The translations under genes and the position numbers were made by a program. Positions 1 to 5,313 of a stretch of DNA of 5,485 nt are shown piece after piece (within the stretch, counting starts at the first letter, position 1; each line of letters begins with the position of its first letter). Source of the stretch: Deinococcus rhizophilus (GTDB lineage Bacteria; Deinococcota; Deinococci; Deinococcales; Deinococcaceae); the NCBI RefSeq assembly GCF_030271215.1, contig NZ_JASNGB010000081.1, positions 7,282-12,766 of the forward strand, written 5' to 3'. A model generated the notes under the pieces. It saw only the letters and a list, made by a program, of their open reading frames with translations. It ran no database searches and was not told where the DNA came from.

Positions 1-120
1 GCCCGACATCCACGCCGAGAGCAGGCGCCCTGACTCACGCAGCACCTCGTCGTCGGGCACGTCGCGGTAGGAACGGTCCCCCAGGATCGCCCGGGCAAAG
101 TTGAGTTCGCGGTCGCTCAT
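1..120 (-). CDS. Unrecognised protein, N-terminal fragment
   Basis: The first 40 codons of a leftward gene that runs off the left edge of the window. It starts with ATG at 120-118 and stays open to position 1. The start is supported by GGAGGG at 124-129, three bases upstream of the ATG. The visible protein begins MSDRELNFARAILGDRSYRD and continues with an acidic stretch (VPDDEVLRES) and a short hydrophobic/aromatic part ending SAWMSG. There is no signal peptide or membrane segment in this part; it looks like a soluble, probably helical N-terminus. I do not recognise a family from 40 residues and assign no function. It is divergent from the MATE exporter gene, with about 234 bases between the proposed starts, so the two could share a control region, but nothing links their functions. 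The good ribosome binding site and clean reading frame make a real gene more likely than chance. Confidence 0.62.
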   Translation of the reverse strand, partial: MSDRELNFARAILGDRSYRDVPDDEVLRESGRLLSAWMSG

Positions 121-123
121 ACA

Positions 124-129
124 CCCTCC
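124..129 (-). promoter_or_regulatory. Ribosome binding site of the leftward partial gene
   Basis: On the minus strand the bases read GGAGGG, followed by TGT and then the ATG at 120-118. The spacing is short but workable for a Shine-Dalgarno element. It supports the ATG at 120 as the start. No convincing -10/-35 pair for this gene was found further upstream. Confidence 0.55.
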
Positions 130-135
130 GGTGGA

Positions 136-161
136 ATCCTGCCTGGAGCAGGATGACATCC
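136..161. repeat. Two overlapping inverted repeats in the divergent intergenic region
   Basis: ATCCTGC at 136-142 pairs perfectly with GCAGGAT at 148-154 around a 5-base loop. A second perfect repeat, GGATG at 151-155 and CATCC at 157-161, shares bases 151-154 with the first, so only one of the two can form at a time in an RNA. The first lies about 15 bases upstream of the start of the leftward gene, just outside its ribosome binding site. It could be an operator half-site pair or a 5'-leader hairpin. It could also be chance, since both stems are short. Confidence 0.35.
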
Positions 162-338
162 GACTGAAAGGAGAAGGAGCAAGGGGCGTTCCGGGCGTGG
201 AGTGGCCAGCCCGGTGCAGTGCCGGGATGGACGCGGAACAGACGGAAGGCGGAGCATGCCCGTCATTCTGGGCCAAGTGGCGGCCGGCCGCACCCCGGAC
301 CCGCCCGAAATCGGCGTCACCGTGGCCGGGCCGGGGGG

Positions 339-347
339 TGCTACCCT
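339..347 (+). promoter_or_regulatory. Extended -10 promoter element of the MATE gene
   Basis: The sequence TGCTACCCT matches the extended -10 pattern TGnTAnnnT. Its last base is followed by seven bases and then GTG at 355-357, which places the expected transcription start at or next to the start codon, the layout of a leaderless mRNA. Leaderless genes with TAnnnT boxes directly before the start are well known in Deinococcus. I see no good -35 hexamer at 16-18 bases spacing, so the extended -10 would have to carry the promoter. The element sits between a G6 run (333-338) and a C5 run (348-352). Confidence 0.5.
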
Positions 348-354
348 CCCCCGC

Positions 355-1689
355 GTGCCCAGCGCCGCCTCCCCCTCCACCGCCCCGCAGGGCACCACCC
401 GCGAACTGCTCACGCTCGCCGGGCCGCTGATGCTCTCCAACCTCGCCTACACGGTGGTGGGCTTCACCGACACCCTGCTGATGGGCCGCCTGGGGGTGGT
501 GGAGGTGGGCGCGGTGGGGTTCGCCCACCTGTGCCTGCTGACGCTGGTGCTGCTGTTCCGGGGCAGCCTGAACACCGCCGCCACCTTTGTGGCCCGTGCC
601 CTCGGCGCAGGGGACGAGGCGGGGGTGCGCCGCTGGGCGAGCGTCTTCCTGGGGTGCGGGCTGGTGGGGGTGCCGCTGGCGCTGATGGGGCCGTGGCTGC
701 TCGACGGCCTGTTCACGCTGCTGCGGCCCGACCCCAGCGTCACGGCGGTGGCGCGGACCTACCTGCACATCCGGGTCTGGGAGGTCCCGGCCCTGCTGCT
801 GGGGGGCGCGGCCATCTCGGTGATGGTGGGCCTGGGCAACACCCGCACGCCGATGCGCCTCGCGTGGCTGGTGATGGGGGTCAATGCCGCGCTCGCCGTG
901 CTGTTCATCTTCGGCTTCGGGTGGGGGGTGGCGGGGGCGGCGTGGGCCTCGGTGATCGCGGTGACCCTCCAGAACGGACTGGCGGTGTGGTTGCTGGGGC
1001 GGCTGCATGGGCCGCGCTTCGGGCGCTTCTGGCCTGCCCGCCCCACCCGCGCCGAACTCGGCAGCCTGGGGCGAGTCAGCCTGCCCGCCGGGGTCACCGA
1101 ACTGGCCGAGGTGAGCGCCTTTACCGTCTTTCAGGGGGTGATCTCGCGGCTGGGACCGACCGAACTTGCCGCCTCGCAGATCGCCAACCAGCTTGCCAGC
1201 CTGGGATTCCTGCCCGCCTTCGCCCTCTCGTCGGCGACCGGGAGCCTGCTCTCGCGGGCGCTGGGAGCGGGCCGGGCCGACATCGCCGCCCGCATCGGCT
1301 GGCGGGGAACCGGACTGGCCGCCGCCTTCATGGGCGTGCTGGGGCTGCTGTTTCTGGCGCTGCCGGAGACCCTGATCGGCCTGTTCAACCGCAGCCCCGA
1401 GGTCCTCGCGCTGGGGACGGGCGTGCTGGCGGTCATGGCCGCCTACCAGATTCTGGACGGGGTGGCCATCGTGCTGGGCGGGGCGCTGGGTGGGGCGGGC
1501 GACACCCGCTTCCGGCTGATCGTGACGCTGGTGGGCGCGTGGCTGGTGATGGTGCTGGGCGCGACCCTGCTGGCCCCCCGCTACGGGGTGACCGGGGCGT
1601 GGGCGGCGGCGCTCGTCTTTATCGCCTTTGCCGCCGTCGCCTACGCCCTGCGCTTCGCCTCCGGGCGCTGGGTGCGGGCGCGGCTGTGA
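355..1689 (+). CDS. MATE-family multidrug/metabolite efflux transporter
   Basis: A 444-residue inner-membrane antiporter that by family would export cationic drugs or metabolites in exchange for Na+ or H+. Length and layout fit MATE proteins (about 440-460 residues, 12 membrane helices in two homologous halves). The N-half begins ELLTLAGPLMLSN, then an aspartate at D39 in the first helix (GFTDTLLMGRLG) and the LGAGD loop near 83-87, and later GLGNTRTP at 159-166. The C-half repeats this pattern: LGAGRADIAAR near 303-313 and LGGAGDTRFR at 378-387. Start choice: the frame is open back to GTG 202 and has an ATG at 256, but the extra residues are Pro/Gly-rich and unlike the family, and a -10 box lies exactly seven bases before GTG 355, so a leaderless GTG start is preferred. 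The stop is TGA at 1687-1689. It converges with the metal operon and has no clear functional link to it. The substrate cannot be read from the sequence. Confidence 0.9.
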   Translation: MPSAASPSTAPQGTTRELLTLAGPLMLSNLAYTVVGFTDTLLMGRLGVVEVGAVGFAHLCLLTLVLLFRGSLNTAATFVARALGAGDEAGVRRWASVFLGCGLVGVPLALMGPWLLDGLFTLLRPDPSVTAVARTYLHIRVWEVPALLLGGAAISVMVGLGNTRTPMRLAWLVMGVNAALAVLFIFGFGWGVAGAAWASVIAVTLQNGLAVWLLGRLHGPRFGRFWPARPTRAELGSLGRVSLPAGVTELAEVSAFTVFQGVISRLGPTELAASQIANQLASLGFLPAFALSSATGSLLSRALGAGRADIAARIGWRGTGLAAAFMGVLGLLFLALPETLIGLFNRSPEVLALGTGVLAVMAAYQILDGVAIVLGGALGGAGDTRFRLIVTLVGAWLVMVLGATLLAPRYGVTGAWAAALVFIAFAAVAYALRFASGRWVRARL

Positions 1690-1692
1690 TCT

Positions 1693-1725
1693 GGATGGCG
1701 GACCATCCGCCGTGGAGGACGGCGG
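1693..1725. terminator. Nested inverted repeats in convergent gap, possible bidirectional terminator
   Basis: Directly after the MATE stop codon lie three perfect, partly exclusive inverted repeats: GGATGG (1693-1698) with CCATCC (1703-1708); GGCGGA (1697-1702) with TCCGCC (1706-1711); and CCGCCGT (1707-1713) with ACGGCGG (1719-1725) around the loop GGAGG. The loop can itself pair with CCTCC at 1731-1735. None is followed by a T-rich tract on either strand, so a classical intrinsic terminator is not present. A GC-rich hairpin-only terminator, or a structure protecting 3' ends of both converging transcripts, is the best reading given the position. Confidence 0.45.
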
Positions 1726-1803
1726 CCCACCCTCCGCAGTCGATCAGGCTTCTCTGCGCTGCACAGCTTTCCAGGCCCGGTCGGGATTCACCGCTCTGGC
1801 CCC

Positions 1804-1823
1804 ACGGGTTCTCCGGACCCCGT
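1804..1823 (-). terminator. Hairpin just downstream of the metal operon
   Basis: ACGGGT at 1804-1809 can pair with ACCCCGT at 1817-1823, leaving one bulged C and a 7-base loop. On the minus strand it begins one base after the stop codon of the last permease gene (TGA at 1827-1825). No T tract follows. It is a candidate 3'-end structure for the operon mRNA, weak on its own. Confidence 0.3.
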
Positions 1824-1824
1824 C

Positions 1825-2694
1825 TCAACCCTGTGGCGCCGCCCGCCCCCGCACCCGCCGCGCCCGGAGCCCCTGCGCCGCCAGCGCCCCCACGAATTGC
1901 AGGCCCAGCACGCCCGCCACCACCCCGGTGATGCTCGCGTCGAGCGCGAGGGCCACCACGTAGCCCAGCACGCTGGCACTCAGGCCCGCGCCCAGCGCCA
2001 GCCCCAGCGCGGTGCCCAGCCGCCGGGTCAGCAGCAGCGCCGTCGCGGAGGGTACGACCAGAAAGGCCACGACCAGCACCGCGCCCACCGCCTCGAAGGC
2101 CGCCACGACCGTCAGCGCCACCAGGGTCAGCAGCGCTCCCGACAGCAGCCGGGGCGAGAAGCCCAGCGTGCGGGCCAGGCCGGGGTCAAAGGTGGAGAGC
2201 CGCAGCTCCTTGAACAGTCCGCCCACGAACAGCGCATTGACCAGCCCCATCCCGCCCACCAGCACCCACGCAGCGGGCAGGCCCAGCCAGCCGGGGCGGA
2301 AGGGCGTGTACGCGATCTCGCCGTACAGCACCGCGTCGAGGTCGAGGTGGACGTTGCCGTAGTTCAGGCTGACCGCGATCACCCCGGCGGCGAAGAGGGC
2401 CGGGAAGACCAGTCCCAGCGCCGCGTCCTCCTTGACCCGGCCACTGCGGGCGATCAGCGCACTCAGGCCCACCGTCAGCAGCCCGGACAGTGAGGCCCCC
2501 ACCAGTGCGGGCAGGGAAGCGAGGCTCCCCCCGCTGAGCCAGTACCCCGCCACGATCCCCGGCAGCGCGGCGTGGCTGATCGCGTCGCCCAGCAGCGCCT
2601 GCCGCCGCAGCACCAGAAAGAGGCCCGGCAGCGTGCAGGCCCAGGCCACCATCACGGCGGTCCCCACGATCACGAGGTCAAAGGGAAGGGTCAC
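1825..2694 (-). CDS. Metal ABC transporter permease, D-type (TroD/MntD-like)
   Basis: A 289-residue integral membrane subunit of the ABC-3 family (Mn/Zn/Fe uptake). The hallmark VLRRQALLGDAISHAALPG is at 28-46, followed by GRVKEDAALGLVF at 85-97 and KELRLSTFDP at 162-171. The segment HLDLDAVLYGEIAYTPF (116-132) is typical of the second permease of tro/mnt systems, which separates it from its upstream partner. About eight hydrophobic helices are visible, with a short basic tail (LRARRVRGR). The start is GTG at 2694, overlapping the TGA of the preceding permease by four bases, with GGGAGGG at 2700-2706 five bases upstream. The frame is open further upstream, but that part translates as an Arg/Gly/Ala-rich shadow of the other permease gene. 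It should pair with the upstream permease as a heterodimeric channel. It is the last gene of the operon. Family certain; Mn versus Zn not settled. Confidence 0.92.
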   Translation of the reverse strand: MTLPFDLVIVGTAVMVAWACTLPGLFLVLRRQALLGDAISHAALPGIVAGYWLSGGSLASLPALVGASLSGLLTVGLSALIARSGRVKEDAALGLVFPALFAAGVIAVSLNYGNVHLDLDAVLYGEIAYTPFRPGWLGLPAAWVLVGGMGLVNALFVGGLFKELRLSTFDPGLARTLGFSPRLLSGALLTLVALTVVAAFEAVGAVLVVAFLVVPSATALLLTRRLGTALGLALGAGLSASVLGYVVALALDASITGVVAGVLGLQFVGALAAQGLRARRVRGRAAPQG

Positions 2695-3623
2695 CGCCGC
2701 CCTCCCGCCAGCTCCCGACGCAGCCGCGCCCGCGCCTGCCGCTGCCGTCCCCACCCCGCGATCACGCCCCGCCCCGGTGCCAGCAGCAGCGACAGCACCG
2801 CCAGGGCCGTGGCGGTGAGCACGGTGACGGCCCCGGTGGGCAGCCCGGCCCCACCCTCCGGGGAGAGGGCGAGGCTGAGCGCCGCCCCCAGCCCGCCGCT
2901 CAGCGCCCCGAACCCACCGGCCAGCCGCAGCATCCCGCCCAGGCTCCGCGTCCACTGCCGGGCGGCGACGGCGGGGGCGATCAGCATCGCGGCCATCAGC
3001 ACCACGCCCACCGTCTGAAGGCCCAGCATCACGGCCAGCACGGTCAGCGCGGTGGACAGCGCGGTCAGCCCCGCCACCGGCCAGCCCTGCACGGCGGCGT
3101 AATCGGGGTCGAAGAGGCTGAGCTGGAGTTCCTTGTGCAGCGCGGCGACGGTGCCCAGCGCCAGCGCCCCCAGCACCGCGAAGCGGGCCACGTCCCCGGC
3201 GGTCAGCGCCGCCGCCTGCCCGAACAGGAACCCCTCCAGCCCCGCCTGCGCCGCGTTCCCACTCTGCCCGATGGCGGTGAGTAGCGCGATCCCGATCCCG
3301 AAAAAGGTGCTGAAGGTGACGCCCAGCGCCACGTCCTCCTTCAACCGGCTGTACCGGAGGATGCCGAGGGCGAGCAGCGAGGCCAGCAGCCCGCTCAGCC
3401 CACCGCCCACCAGCAAGCCCAGCGTGTCCCGCGTGCCCGTCAGCAGGAAGGCCGCGCAGAGGCCCGGCAGCGCCGCGTGCGCCACCGTGTCCCCGATCAG
3501 GCTCTGGCGCCGCAGCACGCTGAAGCACCCCAGCGTGCCCGCCACCAGCCCCAGCAGCGCCGACCCCAGCACGATGGAGCGCAGGGTGTAGTCGGTGAAG
3601 AAATCGGCGGGGCTGAGGCTCAA
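2691..3623 (-). CDS. Metal ABC transporter permease, C-type (TroC/MntC-like)
   Basis: A 310-residue inner-membrane permease of the ABC-3 family, forming the metal channel with the second permease. It opens with DYTLRSIVLGSALLG (11-25), the usual N-terminus of these proteins, then VLRRQSLIGDTVAHAALPG at 36-54, LKEDVALGVTFSTFFGIGI at 94-112, LEGFLFGQAAAL at 129-140 (the GQAA signature of the first permease in tro/mnt systems) and KELQLSLFDPDYA at 164-176. Eight to nine hydrophobic segments are seen between about 17 and 283, followed by an Arg-rich cytoplasmic tail (about 284-310). The start is TTG at 3623, overlapping the TGA of the ATPase gene (TTGA); this leaves a normal ten-residue lead before DYTLR. 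There is no purine-mixed Shine-Dalgarno, only a G6C6 palindrome, so initiation probably depends on coupling to translation of the ATPase gene. Confidence 0.92.
   Translation of the reverse strand: MSLSPADFFTDYTLRSIVLGSALLGLVAGTLGCFSVLRRQSLIGDTVAHAALPGLCAAFLLTGTRDTLGLLVGGGLSGLLASLLALGILRYSRLKEDVALGVTFSTFFGIGIALLTAIGQSGNAAQAGLEGFLFGQAAALTAGDVARFAVLGALALGTVAALHKELQLSLFDPDYAAVQGWPVAGLTALSTALTVLAVMLGLQTVGVVLMAAMLIAPAVAARQWTRSLGGMLRLAGGFGALSGGLGAALSLALSPEGGAGLPTGAVTVLTATALAVLSLLLAPGRGVIAGWGRQRQARARLRRELAGGRR
2700..2706 (-). promoter_or_regulatory. Ribosome binding site for the D-type permease
   Basis: GGGAGGG on the minus strand, five bases before the GTG at 2694. It lies inside the last codons of the upstream permease gene and fixes the start of the downstream one at the GTGA overlap rather than at any earlier codon in the open frame. 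Confidence 0.6.
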
Positions 3624-4414
3624 GGGGGGCCCCCCGCCAGCGCCGCCGCGAGTGCCCCGTGCCGCTCGCCGTAGGCCGCCCGCAGGTGCGCCGGGCTAAA
3701 GGCCGTCCCGGTCGGCCCCGCCGCCACCAGCGAGACGTTGAGCAGCGCCACCCGGTCGAAGTACTCGCGCACGGTGTCGAGGTCGTGGTGGACGACCACC
3801 ACCGAGCGCCCCTGCCCCCGCAGCCCGTGCAGCACGTCCACGATGGTGCGCTCGGTCACGGCGTCCACCCCCGCGAAGGGCTCGTCCATGAAGGTAAGGT
3901 CCGCTTCCTGCGCGAGCGCCCGCGCCAGGAACACGCGCTGCTGCTGCCCGCCCGACAGCTCGCTGATCTGCCGCCCGGCGAAGTCGGCCATGCCCACCCG
4001 CTCCAGGCAGGCCAGCGCCTGCGCCCGCTCGCGCCGCCCCGGACGCCGCAGCCAGCCCAGCCGTCCGTACAGGCCCATCGTGACCACGTCGAGCGCACTC
4101 GCCGGAAAATCCCAGTCCACGCTGGTGCGCTGCGGTACGTAGGCCACCCGCCGCCGCACCCGCGAGAGCGGTGCCCCGAAAAACAGCGCCTCACCCGCCA
4201 GCCGGGGCACCAGCCCCAGCGCCGCCTTGAGCAGCGTGCTCTTGCCCGCCCCGTTCGGCCCGATGATCGCGGTCAGCGAGGCGGCAGGCACCTCGAAGGA
4301 CACGTCCCAGACGGCGGGGGCCTCGGCATAGGCCACGCTCAGGCCGCGCAGCGCCAGCGGCGGCGCGGACCCGGCGAGGCTGGCGGGGGCGGTGCCCGGC
4401 ACGGTCACGGTCAT
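3620..4414 (-). CDS. Metal ABC transporter ATP-binding protein (MntB/TroB-like)
   Basis: A 264-residue cytoplasmic ATPase that powers the two-permease metal channel. All ABC motifs are intact: Walker A GPNGAGKST at 52-60, Q-loop Q95 in YVPQ, signature LSGGQQQR at 153-160, Walker B LTFMDEP at 173-179 with catalytic E178, D-loop AGVD at 181-184 and H-switch H210 in VVVHHDL. After the Q-loop comes RTSVDWDFPASALDVVTMG (96-114), the VDWDFP element found in ATPases of manganese-type (Mnt/Tro/Sca) systems, which supports Mn rather than iron-siderophore or vitamin B12 uptake. The first 20 residues (Thr/Val/Ala/Pro-rich) are a little longer than usual. ATG at 4414 overlaps the TGA of the binding-protein gene (ATGA), with GGAGGGG at 4420-4426 as ribosome binding site. 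The C-terminus past about 235 is Ala/Gly-rich and less conserved. Confidence 0.95.
   Translation of the reverse strand: MTVTVPGTAPASLAGSAPPLALRGLSVAYAEAPAVWDVSFEVPAASLTAIIGPNGAGKSTLLKAALGLVPRLAGEALFFGAPLSRVRRRVAYVPQRTSVDWDFPASALDVVTMGLYGRLGWLRRPGRRERAQALACLERVGMADFAGRQISELSGGQQQRVFLARALAQEADLTFMDEPFAGVDAVTERTIVDVLHGLRGQGRSVVVVHHDLDTVREYFDRVALLNVSLVAAGPTGTAFSPAHLRAAYGERHGALAAALAGGPP
3624..3635. repeat. G6C6 palindrome at the ATPase/permease junction
   Basis: Six G followed by six C (plus strand) directly upstream of the TTG start codon of the C-type permease; it also encodes the last Gly-Pro-Pro codons of the ATPase. The region where a ribosome binding site should lie is thus a homopolymer palindrome. 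Such runs can slip during replication and can form a strong short stem in RNA. A single-base change here would alter the end of the ATPase and break the TTGA overlap. Confidence 0.7.
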
Positions 4415-5313
4415 CGCAGCCCCTCCACGACAGTCTCGACGTTGTGCCGCACCATCCCCAGGTAGGTGCCTTCCGGGGTGCCGGGGTCGCCCGCCGCGTC
4501 CGCGTAGAGCGAGCCGCCCAGCTCGACGGCGTGTCCCCGCGCCCGCGCCGCCTCGCGCACCGCCTCCACCGTGCGCGGCGAGACGGTGGACTCCACGAAC
4601 ACGGCCCGGATGTCCCGCTCGGCCAGAAATCCTGCGAGTTCCCGCACCCGCACGCCCCCCGCCTCCGCGACGGTGCTGAGGCCCTGCACGCCCTGCACCT
4701 CCACGCCGTAGCGCCGCGCCAGATACCCGAAGGCGTCGTGCGCGGTCACGAGCACGCGCTGCCGCTCCGGCACCGTGCGGAACTGCGCGGCGGTCCAGCG
4801 GTCGAGCCCCGCCAGTTCGCCCAGGTAGCGGGTCAGGTTGGCGGCGTAGACCTCGCGGCCCTCCGGGTCCACACGGGTCAGGGCGTCGGCGGCCTCCCGC
4901 GCCACCCCCGCCCAGAGGGTGGGGTCGAACCAGACGTGCGGGTCAGGGTTGCCTGCTGGTCCCAGCAGCCTTTCGCGGGGCAGCGTCTCGAACAGGGCCA
5001 CGCTGGTCGTCCGGCTGTTCAGCGCGTGCAGGACGTCCACCATCTTGCCTTCCAGGTGCAGCCCCCCGTACAGCACGAGGTCCGCCCCCGCCAGCCGCCG
5101 CACGTCGCCCGCCGACGCCTTGTAGAGGTGCGGGTCCACCCCCGGCCCCATCAACCCGGTCACCCGCACCCGGTCGCCGCCGATCACGCCCGCGAGGTCG
5201 CTGAGCATGTTGACGGTGGTCACGACATTGACCCGCCCGTCGTCCGGGGTGGAGGGAGCCGGGGCACACGCACCCAGGCCCAGCGCGGCGAGCAGCAGGA
5301 GGCCGCGCTTCAT
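4411..5313 (-). CDS. Metal-binding lipoprotein of ABC uptake system (TroA/ZnuA family)
   Basis: A 300-residue cluster A-I solute-binding protein that delivers Mn(II)/Zn(II) to the permease pair. A lipoprotein signal is clear: MKRG, a Leu/Ala core, and lipobox L13-G-A-C16, so the mature protein would be lipid-anchored at Cys16, followed by a short Pro/Ser/Thr linker. Predicted metal ligands are H62 (DPHLYK), H126 (PDPHVWFD), H192 (TAHDAFGYL) and D272 (LYADAAG). [14 protein letters not shown] (82-95) and [12 protein letters not shown] (281-292) are also family-typical. His at the third position matches TroA and ZnuA; PsaA/MtsA/MntC-type manganese binders carry Glu there. The His-rich loop of classical ZnuA is absent. 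ATG at 5313 overlaps the TGA of the regulator gene; upstream is a G-rich stretch (seven G, then CGGA), a modest ribosome binding site. E241 near VFVESTVSP is conserved in the family. Metal preference between Mn and Zn remains open. Confidence 0.93.
   Translation of the reverse strand: MKRGLLLLAALGLGACAPAPSTPDDGRVNVVTTVNMLSDLAGVIGGDRVRVTGLMGPGVDPHLYKASAGDVRRLAGADLVLYGGLHLEGKMVDVLHALNSRTTSVALFETLPRERLLGPAGNPDPHVWFDPTLWAGVAREAADALTRVDPEGREVYAANLTRYLGELAGLDRWTAAQFRTVPERQRVLVTAHDAFGYLARRYGVEVQGVQGLSTVAEAGGVRVRELAGFLAERDIRAVFVESTVSPRTVEAVREAARARGHAVELGGSLYADAAGDPGTPEGTYLGMVRHNVETVVEGLR
4420..4426 (-). promoter_or_regulatory. Ribosome binding site for the ATPase gene
   Basis: GGAGGGG on the minus strand, five bases before the ATG at 4414 and inside the last codons of the binding-protein gene. 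It is the best internal Shine-Dalgarno of the operon and supports the ATGA-overlap start. Confidence 0.6.

Noticed and set aside
167..188. Purine-rich AAAGGAGAAGGAG as a ribosome binding site for a small plus-strand gene
   Set aside because: No ATG, GTG or TTG lies 5-10 bases downstream; the nearest GTG codons (197, 202) are about 17 and 22 bases away and lead into non-conserved sequence.
130..200. A -35/-10 promoter for the leftward gene, TTGCTC with 17-base spacing to ATGTCA on the minus strand
   Set aside because: The -10 match is poor and no TAnnnT box is found, so the promoter cannot be supported from sequence alone.
219..1931. A 570-codon open frame on the plus strand overlapping the MATE gene
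   Set aside because: It translates to an Arg/Gly/Ala/Pro-rich sequence with no domain and lies in a shifted frame over a clear MATE gene. Long shadow frames are expected in GC-rich DNA because stop codons are rare.
1897..2493. Plus-strand open frame rich in Gln/Arg/His antisense to the D-type permease
   Set aside because: Composition is that of a reversed membrane-protein gene, with no motif and no ribosome binding site support.
2695..3528. N-terminal extension of the D-type permease frame through the C-type permease gene
   Set aside because: The extra 278 codons read as low-complexity Arg/Gly/Ala sequence antagonistic to the intact C-type permease in the other frame. The GTG at 2694 with GGGAGGG upstream is the natural start.
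3659..4465. 268-codon plus-strand open frame antisense to the ATPase gene
   Set aside because: It mirrors the ATPase gene, which has all ABC motifs intact; the translated Arg/Pro/His-rich sequence has no recognisable fold.
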